From positions 1 to 9,877 of the forward strand of contig JAISAX010000485.1 in assembly GCA_031266495.1 (NCBI GenBank): DNA of 9,877 bases, written 5' to 3'. The translations under genes were made by a program, and so were the position numbers. The DNA comes from Opitutaceae bacterium. Lineage in GTDB: Bacteria > Verrucomicrobiota > Verrucomicrobiae > Opitutales > Opitutaceae. Shown in pieces: positions 1-5,424 of the stretch. Under the pieces are notes generated by a model. It did not search any database. It was not told the origin of the DNA and saw only the letters and a list, made by a program, of their open reading frames with translations. Position 1 is the first letter of the stretch. Each line of letters opens with the position of its first letter.

Positions 1-77
1 GAGGAGCGTGTTGCGCATGGGATTCGTGGTGTTTCCGGTTAAAGGCGGCGAAGTTGATAAGGAGTTTTCCCAATGCA

Positions 78-99
78 ACAGTATTTTTACAGTATTTTT
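78..99. repeat. Perfect 11-bp tandem direct repeat upstream of the first gene
   Basis: ACAGTATTTTT occurs twice back to back (78-88 and 89-99) in the AT-richer leader about 45 bp upstream of the chosen start at 143. It may be part of a promoter or operator, or a simple slippage duplication. No clear -10/-35 pair could be assigned here. Confidence 0.5.
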
Positions 100-142
100 C
101 AGAATCTTGCAAAATTGTCTCCAATTCCGCACCAGTCCGGCC

Positions 143-1552
143 ATGCTCTTTTATCCTGTCTATCCTGTGTTCTGCGCATCCGCCTCTCTCGTTCTTGCCG
201 GCTTGCTCGCAACCTTCGTCGTCACGGCCAAGGCGGCAACGGTCATCGACCTCGAGCCACCTCTCCCCGCCGACAACCCTTATGCCGCCGCCATCTCTTC
301 CTGGAAAACGCTTCCCGAAGAGACGCGCAAGAAGCTCGCAAGTGGCGAGTCGCCTGCCGATCCGCAGGCCGCCTCCGCGCTCGATGCCATTTCACACGCC
401 CTGCGCACCGGCGCTGACGCCCCGACAGTCAACTGGGGAATGGAGATCGACCAGTTGACCCCCTGGAACGTCACTGTCCCCTACGTTGGCCCCATGCGCG
501 AGATCAGCCGGGTGGCGCTTGCCCGGGCCGACCGGCTCGCCGGAACGGATCCGCAATCCGCGGTCACACTCGTCGCCGCCGCCCTCGCCGCCGCACGTCA
601 CACCGGCGCCGGCAACCTCTTGATTGACCGGCTCACGCAAACGGCAATCACCCAAATGGCAACCGAGTGGATCGGCCGGCATCTGCCCGGACTGTCCCCG
701 GAGGCTGTATCCATTCTTCAAGAACGCATCGCCACGCTTCCGGCGGGTGGCGACTGGACCGCCAGCCTCGTCAACTCGAAGATACTCCCCGAAGCCCTGC
801 TCAACGAACTCTGCCGCGCAGTCGCGCTTGCCCCCGCCGCCGAAAGCGCCCGCACCGCCCGCACCCTGCGCATGGCCGGCATGCTGGTCGAAGGCGGTAC
901 GACGTCCATCAGCCTGGAGTCCTCCGAAGGGAATTTCTGGATACGGCCGGGGCAAACCCGCCACGGAATCCGTCTCGTCCGCGTTGATCTCGATCACCGG
1001 CAAGCCCTGCTCACGTACGAAGGCCGCCTCGTGCAATTGCACCTGACCGAACGCAAATTTGTCGATCTCGATGCGACCCGGATTTCCGATACCGTCCGCC
1101 AACTCCCGGACGACCATCCCTTGCGGAAATTTTTCTCCCCCCCGGACGAAAATGGCGACACACCCGGCCCGCTCGACACCCTTGCGCAGTGGGTGGCGGT
1201 GATCGACGAGGTCACCGGTTATTACGATGCCGTCGCTCCCGACTTCGAGAATTTCGATTTTGCCGACACCAAAGCCCGCTACGAACGCCTCGGTCCCCAC
1301 GCGAAAGTTCTGACCATGGGGATGACTCCGCTCCTGCAAACCGCCGCCCGTGAAAAAATCCTGCAAACCCAGCTTGCCGCCGCCCTGAAGGCAGCCGACA
1401 CCGGACGTCCGCCATCCGGCATCACTGATCCGGTCACGGGAAAACCGATACAGATCATCCCCACCCGCGACGGTTACATTCTTGAGTCCGGATTCACCGA
1501 CTCCCGAAAACGTCCGACCCGCCTGGTCATCGGCCCGAAGCCAGCCGATTGA
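143..1552 (+). CDS. Secreted protein of unknown function, Verrucomicrobia/Planctomycetes-type
   Basis: The role is not recognised. I prefer the ATG at 143 over the upstream in-frame ATG at 8, because translation from 143 begins at once with a signal peptide: a short N-region, a hydrophobic core (LVLAGLLATFVV) and an A-x-A type cleavage site near TAKA/ATV. The upstream extension looks like non-coding DNA. The mature part (469 aa precursor) is largely helical and Ala/Leu-rich. Residues about 258-301 (IRPGQTRHGIRLVRVDLD followed by LLTYEGRLVQLHL) resemble the small beta domain of GspC/PilP-type secretion proteins; this is a weak resemblance only. The C-terminus has DPVTGKPIQ followed by DGYILES, which matches the 'DPxTGKPL..DGYxLYS' tail seen on many exported verrucomicrobial and planctomycetal hypothetical proteins. 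No good Shine-Dalgarno sequence precedes 143. It points the same way as the PEP-CTERM gene 205 bp downstream but lacks that gene's promoter element. Coding is well supported; function is unknown. Confidence 0.8.
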   Translation: MLFYPVYPVFCASASLVLAGLLATFVVTAKAATVIDLEPPLPADNPYAAAISSWKTLPEETRKKLASGESPADPQAASALDAISHALRTGADAPTVNWGMEIDQLTPWNVTVPYVGPMREISRVALARADRLAGTDPQSAVTLVAAALAAARHTGAGNLLIDRLTQTAITQMATEWIGRHLPGLSPEAVSILQERIATLPAGGDWTASLVNSKILPEALLNELCRAVALAPAAESARTARTLRMAGMLVEGGTTSISLESSEGNFWIRPGQTRHGIRLVRVDLDHRQALLTYEGRLVQLHLTERKFVDLDATRISDTVRQLPDDHPLRKFFSPPDENGDTPGPLDTLAQWVAVIDEVTGYYDAVAPDFENFDFADTKARYERLGPHAKVLTMGMTPLLQTAAREKILQTQLAAALKAADTGRPPSGITDPVTGKPIQIIPTRDGYILESGFTDSRKRPTRLVIGPKPAD

Positions 1553-1603
1553 GCCCGACCGACTGAGCCGATCCGATCCCCTTGTTTCGTCGCATCTCCC
1601 CCT

Positions 1604-1623
1604 CCCCCCCCTGCCCCCCCCTG
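1604..1623. repeat. C-homopolymer tandem repeat (C8-TG twice)
   Basis: Two copies of CCCCCCCCTG stand in tandem (1604-1613 and 1614-1623) inside a longer C-rich stretch of the 205-bp gap between the first secreted-protein gene and the PEP-CTERM gene. Such tracts are prone to slippage in replication and sequencing. No gene is visible in the gap; apart from this tract it holds the promoter element at 1691-1751. Confidence 0.7.
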
Positions 1624-1690
1624 CCCCTCGTCACAACCGCCACTCTCATTGGCATTGGTCCTCCCTGAAGGAGACACCCCCTCGCCAGCC

Positions 1691-1751
1691 GCATTTTTGA
1701 AGAAAAAAGACGCGATTTCGTATAGAAATAAAATGTACGGTTCGATATATT
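1691..1751 (+). promoter_or_regulatory. Conserved 61-bp promoter-like element, copy 1
   Basis: This is one of three copies that align without gaps (others at 5275 and 7639). In order it holds an AT-rich block (GCATTTTTGAAGAAAAAA), the core GACGCGATTTCG, TAGAAA at 1723-1728 as a possible -35, a 17-bp spacer, and TATATT at 1746-1751 as a possible -10. The core keeps the inverted CGA-TT-TCG. The predicted transcription start falls on or next to the ATG at 1758, so the message would be leaderless or nearly so. The alignment is seen directly; promoter function is inferred from spacing and hexamer resemblance. Confidence 0.65.
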
Positions 1752-1757
1752 CCAGAA

Positions 1758-2546
1758 ATGAAAACGTTGATGTTTTGCCCGTCCATATCCCGTTCACTCC
1801 GGACCGCCCTCGCCCTCTTGGGTCTCGCCACGTTCGCCGCCGCGCCAACCGCCGCGGAGGCCGTTACCTTCGCCGAATACACTTTCAAACAAAGTGCCCC
1901 AGACCGCCTTGTCTCCACTGCCAGCGCCGGGCACGTCACCGCGTCAAAGTGGTTATCGGGTTTTACCGGAACCAGCAATCAACGCCCGGCCAGCTCCAAC
2001 GACCAATATATTGTCACTGGCGGAGCTTCGACGGCTGCTATCGACGAAAATACCGCCCGCACGAACGATGCCTGGCTGGGCTTCAACATCACTGTCGATG
2101 AAGACTGGACTGCCACATTGTCAGAGTTTTCCGCCAAACTGACGATTACCTATGACTCCTCGAGTAATGCCCGGACATCAACCTGGCAACTGGCCGTTGC
2201 AACCAGTGAAAACGGAGCATTCACCAGCGTGGGGGCGCCCGTTTCCCTCGATAGCGTGACAAATGAGGCCCGTAGCGAAAACGATAACTACCTCGCGACC
2301 ATGACCGTTGATCTCTCCGGTTCCGCTTTTTCGAGCATCACGGGCGGGACACTGTTTTTCCGGATCTACATGTGGGACAACAGCACCTCCGATGCCTGGG
2401 TCAACCGCATCAGCGACGTCCATCTCACGGGCACAGTGATGCCTGCATCTGTTCCCGAGCCTGCCACGCTCGCTCTGTTATGCGGGTTTGCCGGGCTGTT
2501 CGTCGCCATCGCCCGCCGCCGCTGCCACTGCCGTCGCTGCCACTGA
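1758..2546 (+). CDS. PEP-CTERM sorting-domain surface protein
   Basis: This 262-aa exported protein of unknown binding function has a signal peptide at residues 1-35 (hydrophobic core ALALLGLATFAAA, cleavage near AEA/VTF) and a beta-rich, Thr/Ser/Asn-rich middle. Its PEP-CTERM sorting signal spans about 232-257: VPEPATLALL, a hydrophobic helix, then Arg-Arg-Arg. In PEP-CTERM systems exosortase removes this tail as the protein is delivered to the cell surface or extracellular matrix. Oddly, the protein does not stop at the Arg cluster but adds CHCRRCH, created by a 15-bp tandem duplication. The start could be the ATG at 1758 or the in-frame ATG at 1770; neither has a Shine-Dalgarno sequence, and the promoter-like -10 ends only 6 bp upstream of 1758. 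A strong terminator follows, so it is probably monocistronic. No exosortase gene is in the window. Confidence 0.88.
   Translation: MKTLMFCPSISRSLRTALALLGLATFAAAPTAAEAVTFAEYTFKQSAPDRLVSTASAGHVTASKWLSGFTGTSNQRPASSNDQYIVTGGASTAAIDENTARTNDAWLGFNITVDEDWTATLSEFSAKLTITYDSSSNARTSTWQLAVATSENGAFTSVGAPVSLDSVTNEARSENDNYLATMTVDLSGSAFSSITGGTLFFRIYMWDNSTSDAWVNRISDVHLTGTVMPASVPEPATLALLCGFAGLFVAIARRRCHCRRCH
2517..2546 (+). repeat. 15-bp tandem duplication at the 3' end of the PEP-CTERM gene
   Basis: Units 2517-2531 and 2532-2546 match at 13 of 15 positions (CGCCGCTGCCACTGC and CGTCGCTGCCACTGA). The second unit carries the stop codon. Together they encode the unusual Cys/His tail after the Arg cluster of the PEP-CTERM signal. 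Confidence 0.75.
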
Positions 2547-2597
2547 TTCGTGCAAGGTAACCAGTCCGGAGAACCTGCGCGTCTCGCGTCGCGTATC

Positions 2598-2626
2598 GGC
2601 TTGGGCATCTCGCCCAAGCCTTTTTT
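2598..2626 (+). terminator. Intrinsic (rho-independent) terminator
   Basis: A perfect 9-bp GC-rich stem, GGCTTGGGC / GCCCAAGCC, with loop ATCTC is followed at once by six T and then more T-rich sequence. It lies 52 bp after the stop of the PEP-CTERM gene and should end that transcript before the convergent regulator gene. Confidence 0.92.
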
Positions 2627-2677
2627 GTTTTTGTTGATCCGGTCCGCGCAACTTCAGTCGAAAGAGAGTGCGTGCAT

Positions 2678-2718
2678 GAAGAGGGGAAAAAAAGGAAGAG
2701 AGAGGGGGGGGGGGGGAA
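2678..2718. repeat. 41-nt uninterrupted polypurine tract ending in G13
   Basis: Every base from 2678 to 2718 on the + strand is A or G, including an A7 run and a G13 run (2704-2716). It abuts the stop codon of the convergent XylR-type regulator. Long polypurine mirror-like tracts can form triplex DNA and slip easily. No gene is seen in the gap 2547-2718 besides this tract and the terminator. Confidence 0.8.
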
Positions 2719-3942
2719 TCACGTCTGTGCGTGAAGTTTCTTGCGATATTTGAGCGGGGTAAGGCCGAGGGTTTTCCGGAAAACGGTCGCCATATACTCC
2801 GGCGAGGCGAACCCCGCCGCCTCGGCCACTTCGGGAATCGGACGGTTTGTCTCGGACAGCAGCGCCTTGGCCCGCTCCACCTGCACATGACGGATCTGGT
2901 CCGCCGGCGTGCGGCCCATGACCTGGAGGAAGTGACGCTCGAGCTTGCGCCGCGACACGCCCGCGTGTTGCGCCACCTCGTCCACGAGCAAGGCGCGCCC
3001 CGCGTTTTCACGGATGTAACCGAGCGCGCTCGTGATGACCGGATTGGTGATGGCCAGCGTGTCGGTCGATTGCCGCGTGCGCACGCCGGCGGGCGGGATC
3101 AGGGTGCGCCGTTCGCGGGCCGGGATGCGTTTCCCTGCGAGCAACCGGCCCAGCCGTTCGGCCGCCTGGTATCCGATTTCTTCCCACGCATGAACGATCC
3201 CCGAGATCGGCACGTGGCCGACTTCGCTGAAAATCTCGTCGTAGGCCAGCAGCAGCAACGCCACCTCCTCCGGCACCTTGAGTCCCACGCGCCGGCAAGC
3301 ATGTATCACCTCGCGCCCTACGCTCCACGAGAAGATGGCGACGGGCTTCGGGAGCGAGCGCAACCATGCGCCCAGCGCGTTGATGTCGATGCTCCAGTCC
3401 GGCGCGCCCCACGCGCGGTTTTGCGCCTCGTAGCTGGCGCACTCCGTAATGCCGGCCGCACGCAAGGCTCCCGTGAAATACCGGTGAGTCTCGCGATCCC
3501 ATTCGTTGCCCGCCAGGTCGATATAGGCGAAGTGGGTAAATCCGCGCTCCGTGAAATGCTCCACGGCCAGTTGGCACGCGGCCTTGCGGTCGATGCCGAC
3601 CCGCGGAAAATCCGGTGCGTCGGGAAGCGCCGCATCGGAGACATTCACCACGGGCAGGCCGTGCCCTGCGAGTTCCTTTGCCATGTCCGGGAAACGGATG
3701 TCGGCAATCACGCCGTCGCCTTCCCATCCATGCGGCAGGTGCAGCACGTCGGCGGAGCCGTGCGGCTCGACGAGCAGATTCCACGGCGAGCGCAACATGC
3801 TTTTGTAGCGGTTGATCCCGAGAATGATGTGCCGCGTCCACTGGCAGGCCGTGTCGATGAGCAGGGCGATGTCGAGGTCGGTCTGGCGGTTCCTCACCTT
3901 GCGACCGGCAGCTGGCGGATCAGGCGGACTTGCGAAAGACAT
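2719..3942 (-). CDS. XylR-family transcriptional regulator (LacI-like sensor plus AraC DNA-binding domain)
   Basis: This 407-aa cytoplasmic regulator resembles E. coli XylR in architecture. Residues about 20-290 form a LacI/periplasmic-binding-protein-like sensor (DIALLIDTACQWTRHIILGI, then GDGVIADI, GIDRKAACQLAVEHF, HFAYIDL, and EEVALLLLAYDE). Residues about 298-407 are an AraC/XylS DNA-binding domain with two helix-turn-helices: VDEVAQHAGVSRRKLERHF, then IPEVAEAAGF with YMATVFRKTLGLTP. In Verrucomicrobia this class usually controls sugar or glycoside utilisation, but the ligand cannot be read from the sequence. The start at 3942 is preceded by no Shine-Dalgarno and overlaps the end of a toxin-antitoxin remnant by 23 bp, so the upstream DNA may be rearranged. 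No intact sugar-catabolic gene is adjacent. It is a candidate regulator of the shared promoter element (inference only). Confidence 0.95.
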   Translation of the reverse strand: MSFASPPDPPAAGRKVRNRQTDLDIALLIDTACQWTRHIILGINRYKSMLRSPWNLLVEPHGSADVLHLPHGWEGDGVIADIRFPDMAKELAGHGLPVVNVSDAALPDAPDFPRVGIDRKAACQLAVEHFTERGFTHFAYIDLAGNEWDRETHRYFTGALRAAGITECASYEAQNRAWGAPDWSIDINALGAWLRSLPKPVAIFSWSVGREVIHACRRVGLKVPEEVALLLLAYDEIFSEVGHVPISGIVHAWEEIGYQAAERLGRLLAGKRIPARERRTLIPPAGVRTRQSTDTLAITNPVITSALGYIRENAGRALLVDEVAQHAGVSRRKLERHFLQVMGRTPADQIRHVQVERAKALLSETNRPIPEVAEAAGFASPEYMATVFRKTLGLTPLKYRKKLHAQT

Positions 3943-4042
3943 GGGCGGAGGCAGTCAGTTTTTTCAGGGCAGGGAGGTTTTTGGGCGGGCTGTCGAGCAA
4001 CCGGTTAAATTCGTCCCAATCCTTGCCCTTGAGCGTAAAAAG
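3920..4042 (-). pseudogene. C-terminal remnant of a DUF1778/TacA-like antitoxin
   Basis: In the frame ending at 3920 the last 40 residues read LFTLKGKDWDEF, RLLDSPPKN, PALKKL. This fits the C-terminus of DUF1778 (TacA-type) antitoxins, where 'F.L....W..F...LD.PP....L..LL' wraps the GNAT toxin. The N-terminal ribbon-helix-helix is absent: upstream in the same frame lies out-of-frame hicA sequence. The partner acetyltransferase toxin is also absent. The remnant overlaps the first 23 bp of the XylR-type gene. Assignment rests on motif recall over a short stretch. Confidence 0.45.
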
Positions 4043-4112
4043 GGTGTGGCCGGTGTCGCCGGTGTCGCTTGCGAGCAGGGTCTTGCGAGGGAGGTTTTTT
4101 TTGCGTGCAGGG

Positions 4113-4303
4113 TTACTCATTTCCTTGGGTGAGATCCCTGAGGATCTTTTTTGCGAGTGTTTCGCTAATCCCGCGATGCCTTGGCACTGGCTGGGATTTT
4201 CCGCTTTCGGGATTATGATAGATGTCGTGCCTTCCTCCGTGGCGCAGGAGCGTACATTCCATTTGGCTTTCTCAAATGCCGCAATGAGATCGCGGCGTTT
4301 CAT
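4113..4303 (-). pseudogene. hicA: Frameshifted HicA-family toxin (mRNA interferase)
   Basis: The start at 4303 overlaps the hicB stop by ATGA, the usual hicB-hicA coupling. Residues 1-14 (MKRRDLIAAFEKAK) are a classic HicA N-terminus. The rest of HicA continues in another frame: TLLRHGGRHDIYHNP, then PVPRHRGISETLAKKIL, ending at 4113. It includes the GGRHDIY catalytic-His segment. The two halves are out of register around 4254-4262, where minus-strand AAATGGAATGTACG holds the short repeat ATG-GA-ATG. Removing five bases there restores a 62-aa HicA. HicA toxins are double-stranded-RNA-binding-fold RNases that cleave mRNA. As written the toxin is dead, and the unshifted frame runs on to 3920 as a meaningless chimera. 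Confidence 0.78.
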
Positions 4304-4491
4304 GCAACGTCCAGTAACTCCTCTTTCCGGATGCCCGGGATGCTTTCGGACGCAAACGTTTCAAACAAATCGCACAGATGTGCTTTGAGGTCGTCCAGGT
4401 CATCACCTTGTGTCCAGTGGTCAGGATAATCGTTCAAATATCCAAGAAACCGTCCGTCCGATTTTTTCCAATAGGTAAACCGCGTTTTCAT
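4300..4491 (-). CDS. hicB: HicB-family antitoxin
   Basis: The gene encodes 63 aa from the ATG at 4491 (MKTRFTYWKKSDGRFLGYLN), then YPDHWTQGDDLDDLKAHLCDL and GIRKEELLDVA. This is the single-domain HicB fold that binds and blocks HicA; no C-terminal DNA-binding domain is present. An in-frame ATG at 4503 adds only MSNR. I prefer 4491 because HicB homologues begin at this MKT. The order antitoxin then toxin, with a 4-bp ATGA overlap, is standard for the family. The toxin next door is frameshifted, so this antitoxin may have no partner here. Confidence 0.8.
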   Translation of the reverse strand: MKTRFTYWKKSDGRFLGYLNDYPDHWTQGDDLDDLKAHLCDLFETFASESIPGIRKEELLDVA

Positions 4492-4551
4492 CCTGTTCGA
4501 CATGGCGCAATCCGCTGGCAGGCGCGAGCCATTTCGACCGGCCGGCTTTTT

Positions 4552-4572
4552 ATCGGGAGCCCACCTCCCGAT
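4552..4572. terminator. Hairpin with flanking A/T runs (possible terminator)
   Basis: A perfect 8-bp stem, ATCGGGAG / CTCCCGAT, with loop CCCAC is preceded by TTTTT and followed by GTTTTT on the + strand. It lies 60 bp upstream of the hicB start. It could end + strand transcription, or insulate the toxin-antitoxin promoter. Confidence 0.5.
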
Positions 4573-4879
4573 GTTTTTCCCCGTATGCCGGGATGCAGCA
4601 CATACGGCTTCATCGCAACCCATACCGCCGCCGGATTTCTTCCATGACTTGTTTGCCAGGAACCGGAGTCACTGCGCCGCTCCGTCTGTTTTCGTTACAG
4701 ATTGGTTGATGCAGGGCCTCACGGCACCCGACCCTGCTATGACACAGGGCGGTTTCGTGGCACGGCGGGACTGGAGGACTGCGAAGTGATTGTCGGATGT
4801 CATCCCGGCGTCCGCGCCAGATTTCCCAATGTTTCCTCTCGATGCTGAAAGCGTTTTTGAAGGGAAACCAAAGGCCCGA

Positions 4880-4919
4880 GTCAAAATAACCGGAGCACCT
4901 TCACCCCGGTTATTTTGAC
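4880..4919. repeat. Perfect 14-bp inverted repeat, 12-bp loop
   Basis: GTCAAAATAACCGG at 4880-4893 is the exact reverse complement of CCGGTTATTTTGAC at 4906-4919. There is no T-run after it, so it is not a standard terminator. It lies about 30 bp before the start of the open frame of the gene remnant at 4949 and might be a small mobile palindrome or a transposon-end scar. Confidence 0.75.
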
Positions 4920-4948
4920 CCGGACCGGGTTCCAAGGGATCCGCCTGA

Positions 4949-5266
4949 CATCCCCTGCGAGACTCCGAATGCTCCCTGGACAAGAAGCGCACCGGCAAGG
5001 AACAACGTGCCTGGCTCAACCGCACATTACATGCGGTCGAGGGCTGCCGTTATGTTGAAGCCGGCGACGCATCCCTGGTCATTGAAAATCCGGACGCCCC
5101 TCTCGCCGCTCCAGGCCGCCCCTCGCTCGTCCGGTTCAGCAATCGCCTGCCCCGCGTCACCGACAGCCTGCATTTCAATCTGCACAACAACACCTGGGGC
5201 ACCAACTTCCCTCTTTGGTATGAAGATGACGCCCGCTTTGAATTTCACTTGAAATGGAATTCATAA
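4949..5266 (+). pseudogene. C-terminal remnant of a large DUF5054-like, glycoside-hydrolase-type protein
   Basis: An open frame without a usable start codon runs from just after TGA (4946) to the stop at 5264-5266. It encodes 105 residues ending SLHFNLHNNTWGTNFPLWYEDDARF and a short tail. The NLHNNxWGTNFPxWY..D.RF block is typical of the extreme C-terminus of DUF5054 / GH38-like large proteins, as I recall the family. Before it, VRFSNRLPRVTDSLHF looks like the preceding beta strands. A normal member is several hundred residues longer, so this is what remains after a 5' deletion. The coding-like codon use supports a real former gene. It suggests the locus once sat beside carbohydrate-active genes, which would suit the XylR-type regulator. 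Confidence 0.6.
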
Positions 5267-5274
5267 ATTTTGAC

Positions 5275-5335
5275 GCATTTTCGAATAAAAAAAACGTGAT
5301 TTCACGTAGAAACAATGAAGGAAAATTGATATTCT
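5275..5335 (+). promoter_or_regulatory. Conserved 61-bp promoter-like element, copy 2
   Basis: Ungapped alignment to copies 1 and 3 gives GCATTTTCGAATAAAAAA, then ACGTGATTTCACGT, TAGAAA at 5307-5312, a 17-bp spacer and TATTCT at 5330-5335. Here the core is a perfect inverted repeat, ACGTGA-TT-TCACGT (5294-5307), which touches the possible -35. This is the best candidate for an operator site in the set. The start codon of the pseudopilin gene is 89 bp downstream. Confidence 0.68.
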
Positions 5336-5394
5336 CAACCTGATCCAAACCCTCCTCTCGCTCATGCCGATCTCTCCCGCCATTTCCCTGATTT

Positions 5395-5413
5395 GCCCCC
5401 CTGACCGGGGGGC
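5395..5413 (+). promoter_or_regulatory. GC hairpin just upstream of the first pseudopilin start
   Basis: GCCCCCC / GGGGGGC form a perfect 7-bp stem with loop TGACC, ending 11 nt before the ATG at 5425. It occupies the ribosome-binding region, so it could limit translation. The second cassette has no matching hairpin at this place. Confidence 0.55.
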
Positions 5414-5424
5414 GCAAAACTGAA

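Larger units (their letters stand above)
4504..4948. other. 445-bp stretch without a recognisable gene, rich in inverted repeats
   Basis: No convincing coding frame was found on either strand; the open frames here show no family motif and no ribosome binding site. It holds the hairpin at 4552-4572, a 7-bp inverted repeat CCGTATG / CATACGG at 4581-4607, and the 14-bp perfect inverted repeat at 4880-4919. It reads like decayed sequence between the toxin-antitoxin patch and a gene remnant. Confidence 0.55.

Noticed and set aside
1..42. Possible tail of an upstream gene ending at TAA 40-42
   Set aside because: Only 13 codons are visible and no family can be recognised; other frames are equally open here.
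59..417. Good Shine-Dalgarno (AAGGAG, 59-64) eight bases before ATG 73, opening a 114-codon frame
   Set aside because: The frame differs from the real gene starting at 143 and becomes an Arg-rich shadow within it. It could at most be an upstream overlapping reading frame; there is nothing to support a product.
392..1366. 324-codon minus-strand open frame inside the first secreted-protein gene
   Set aside because: It is a Gly/Val-rich antisense shadow without motifs; the + strand has a signal peptide and recognisable family tail.
2731..4008. Long open frame (425 codons) on the + strand opposite the XylR-type regulator
   Set aside because: It mirrors the regulator's codons, is rich in Arg/His/Gly/Val and has no domain motif, while the minus strand encodes clear LacI-like and AraC domains. 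High-GC genes commonly leave the antisense frame open.
4669..5025. 118-codon minus-strand ORF between hicB and the gene remnant
   Set aside because: It has no motif and no ribosome binding site, crosses the inverted repeat at 4880-4919 and overlaps the coding-like gene remnant on the other strand.
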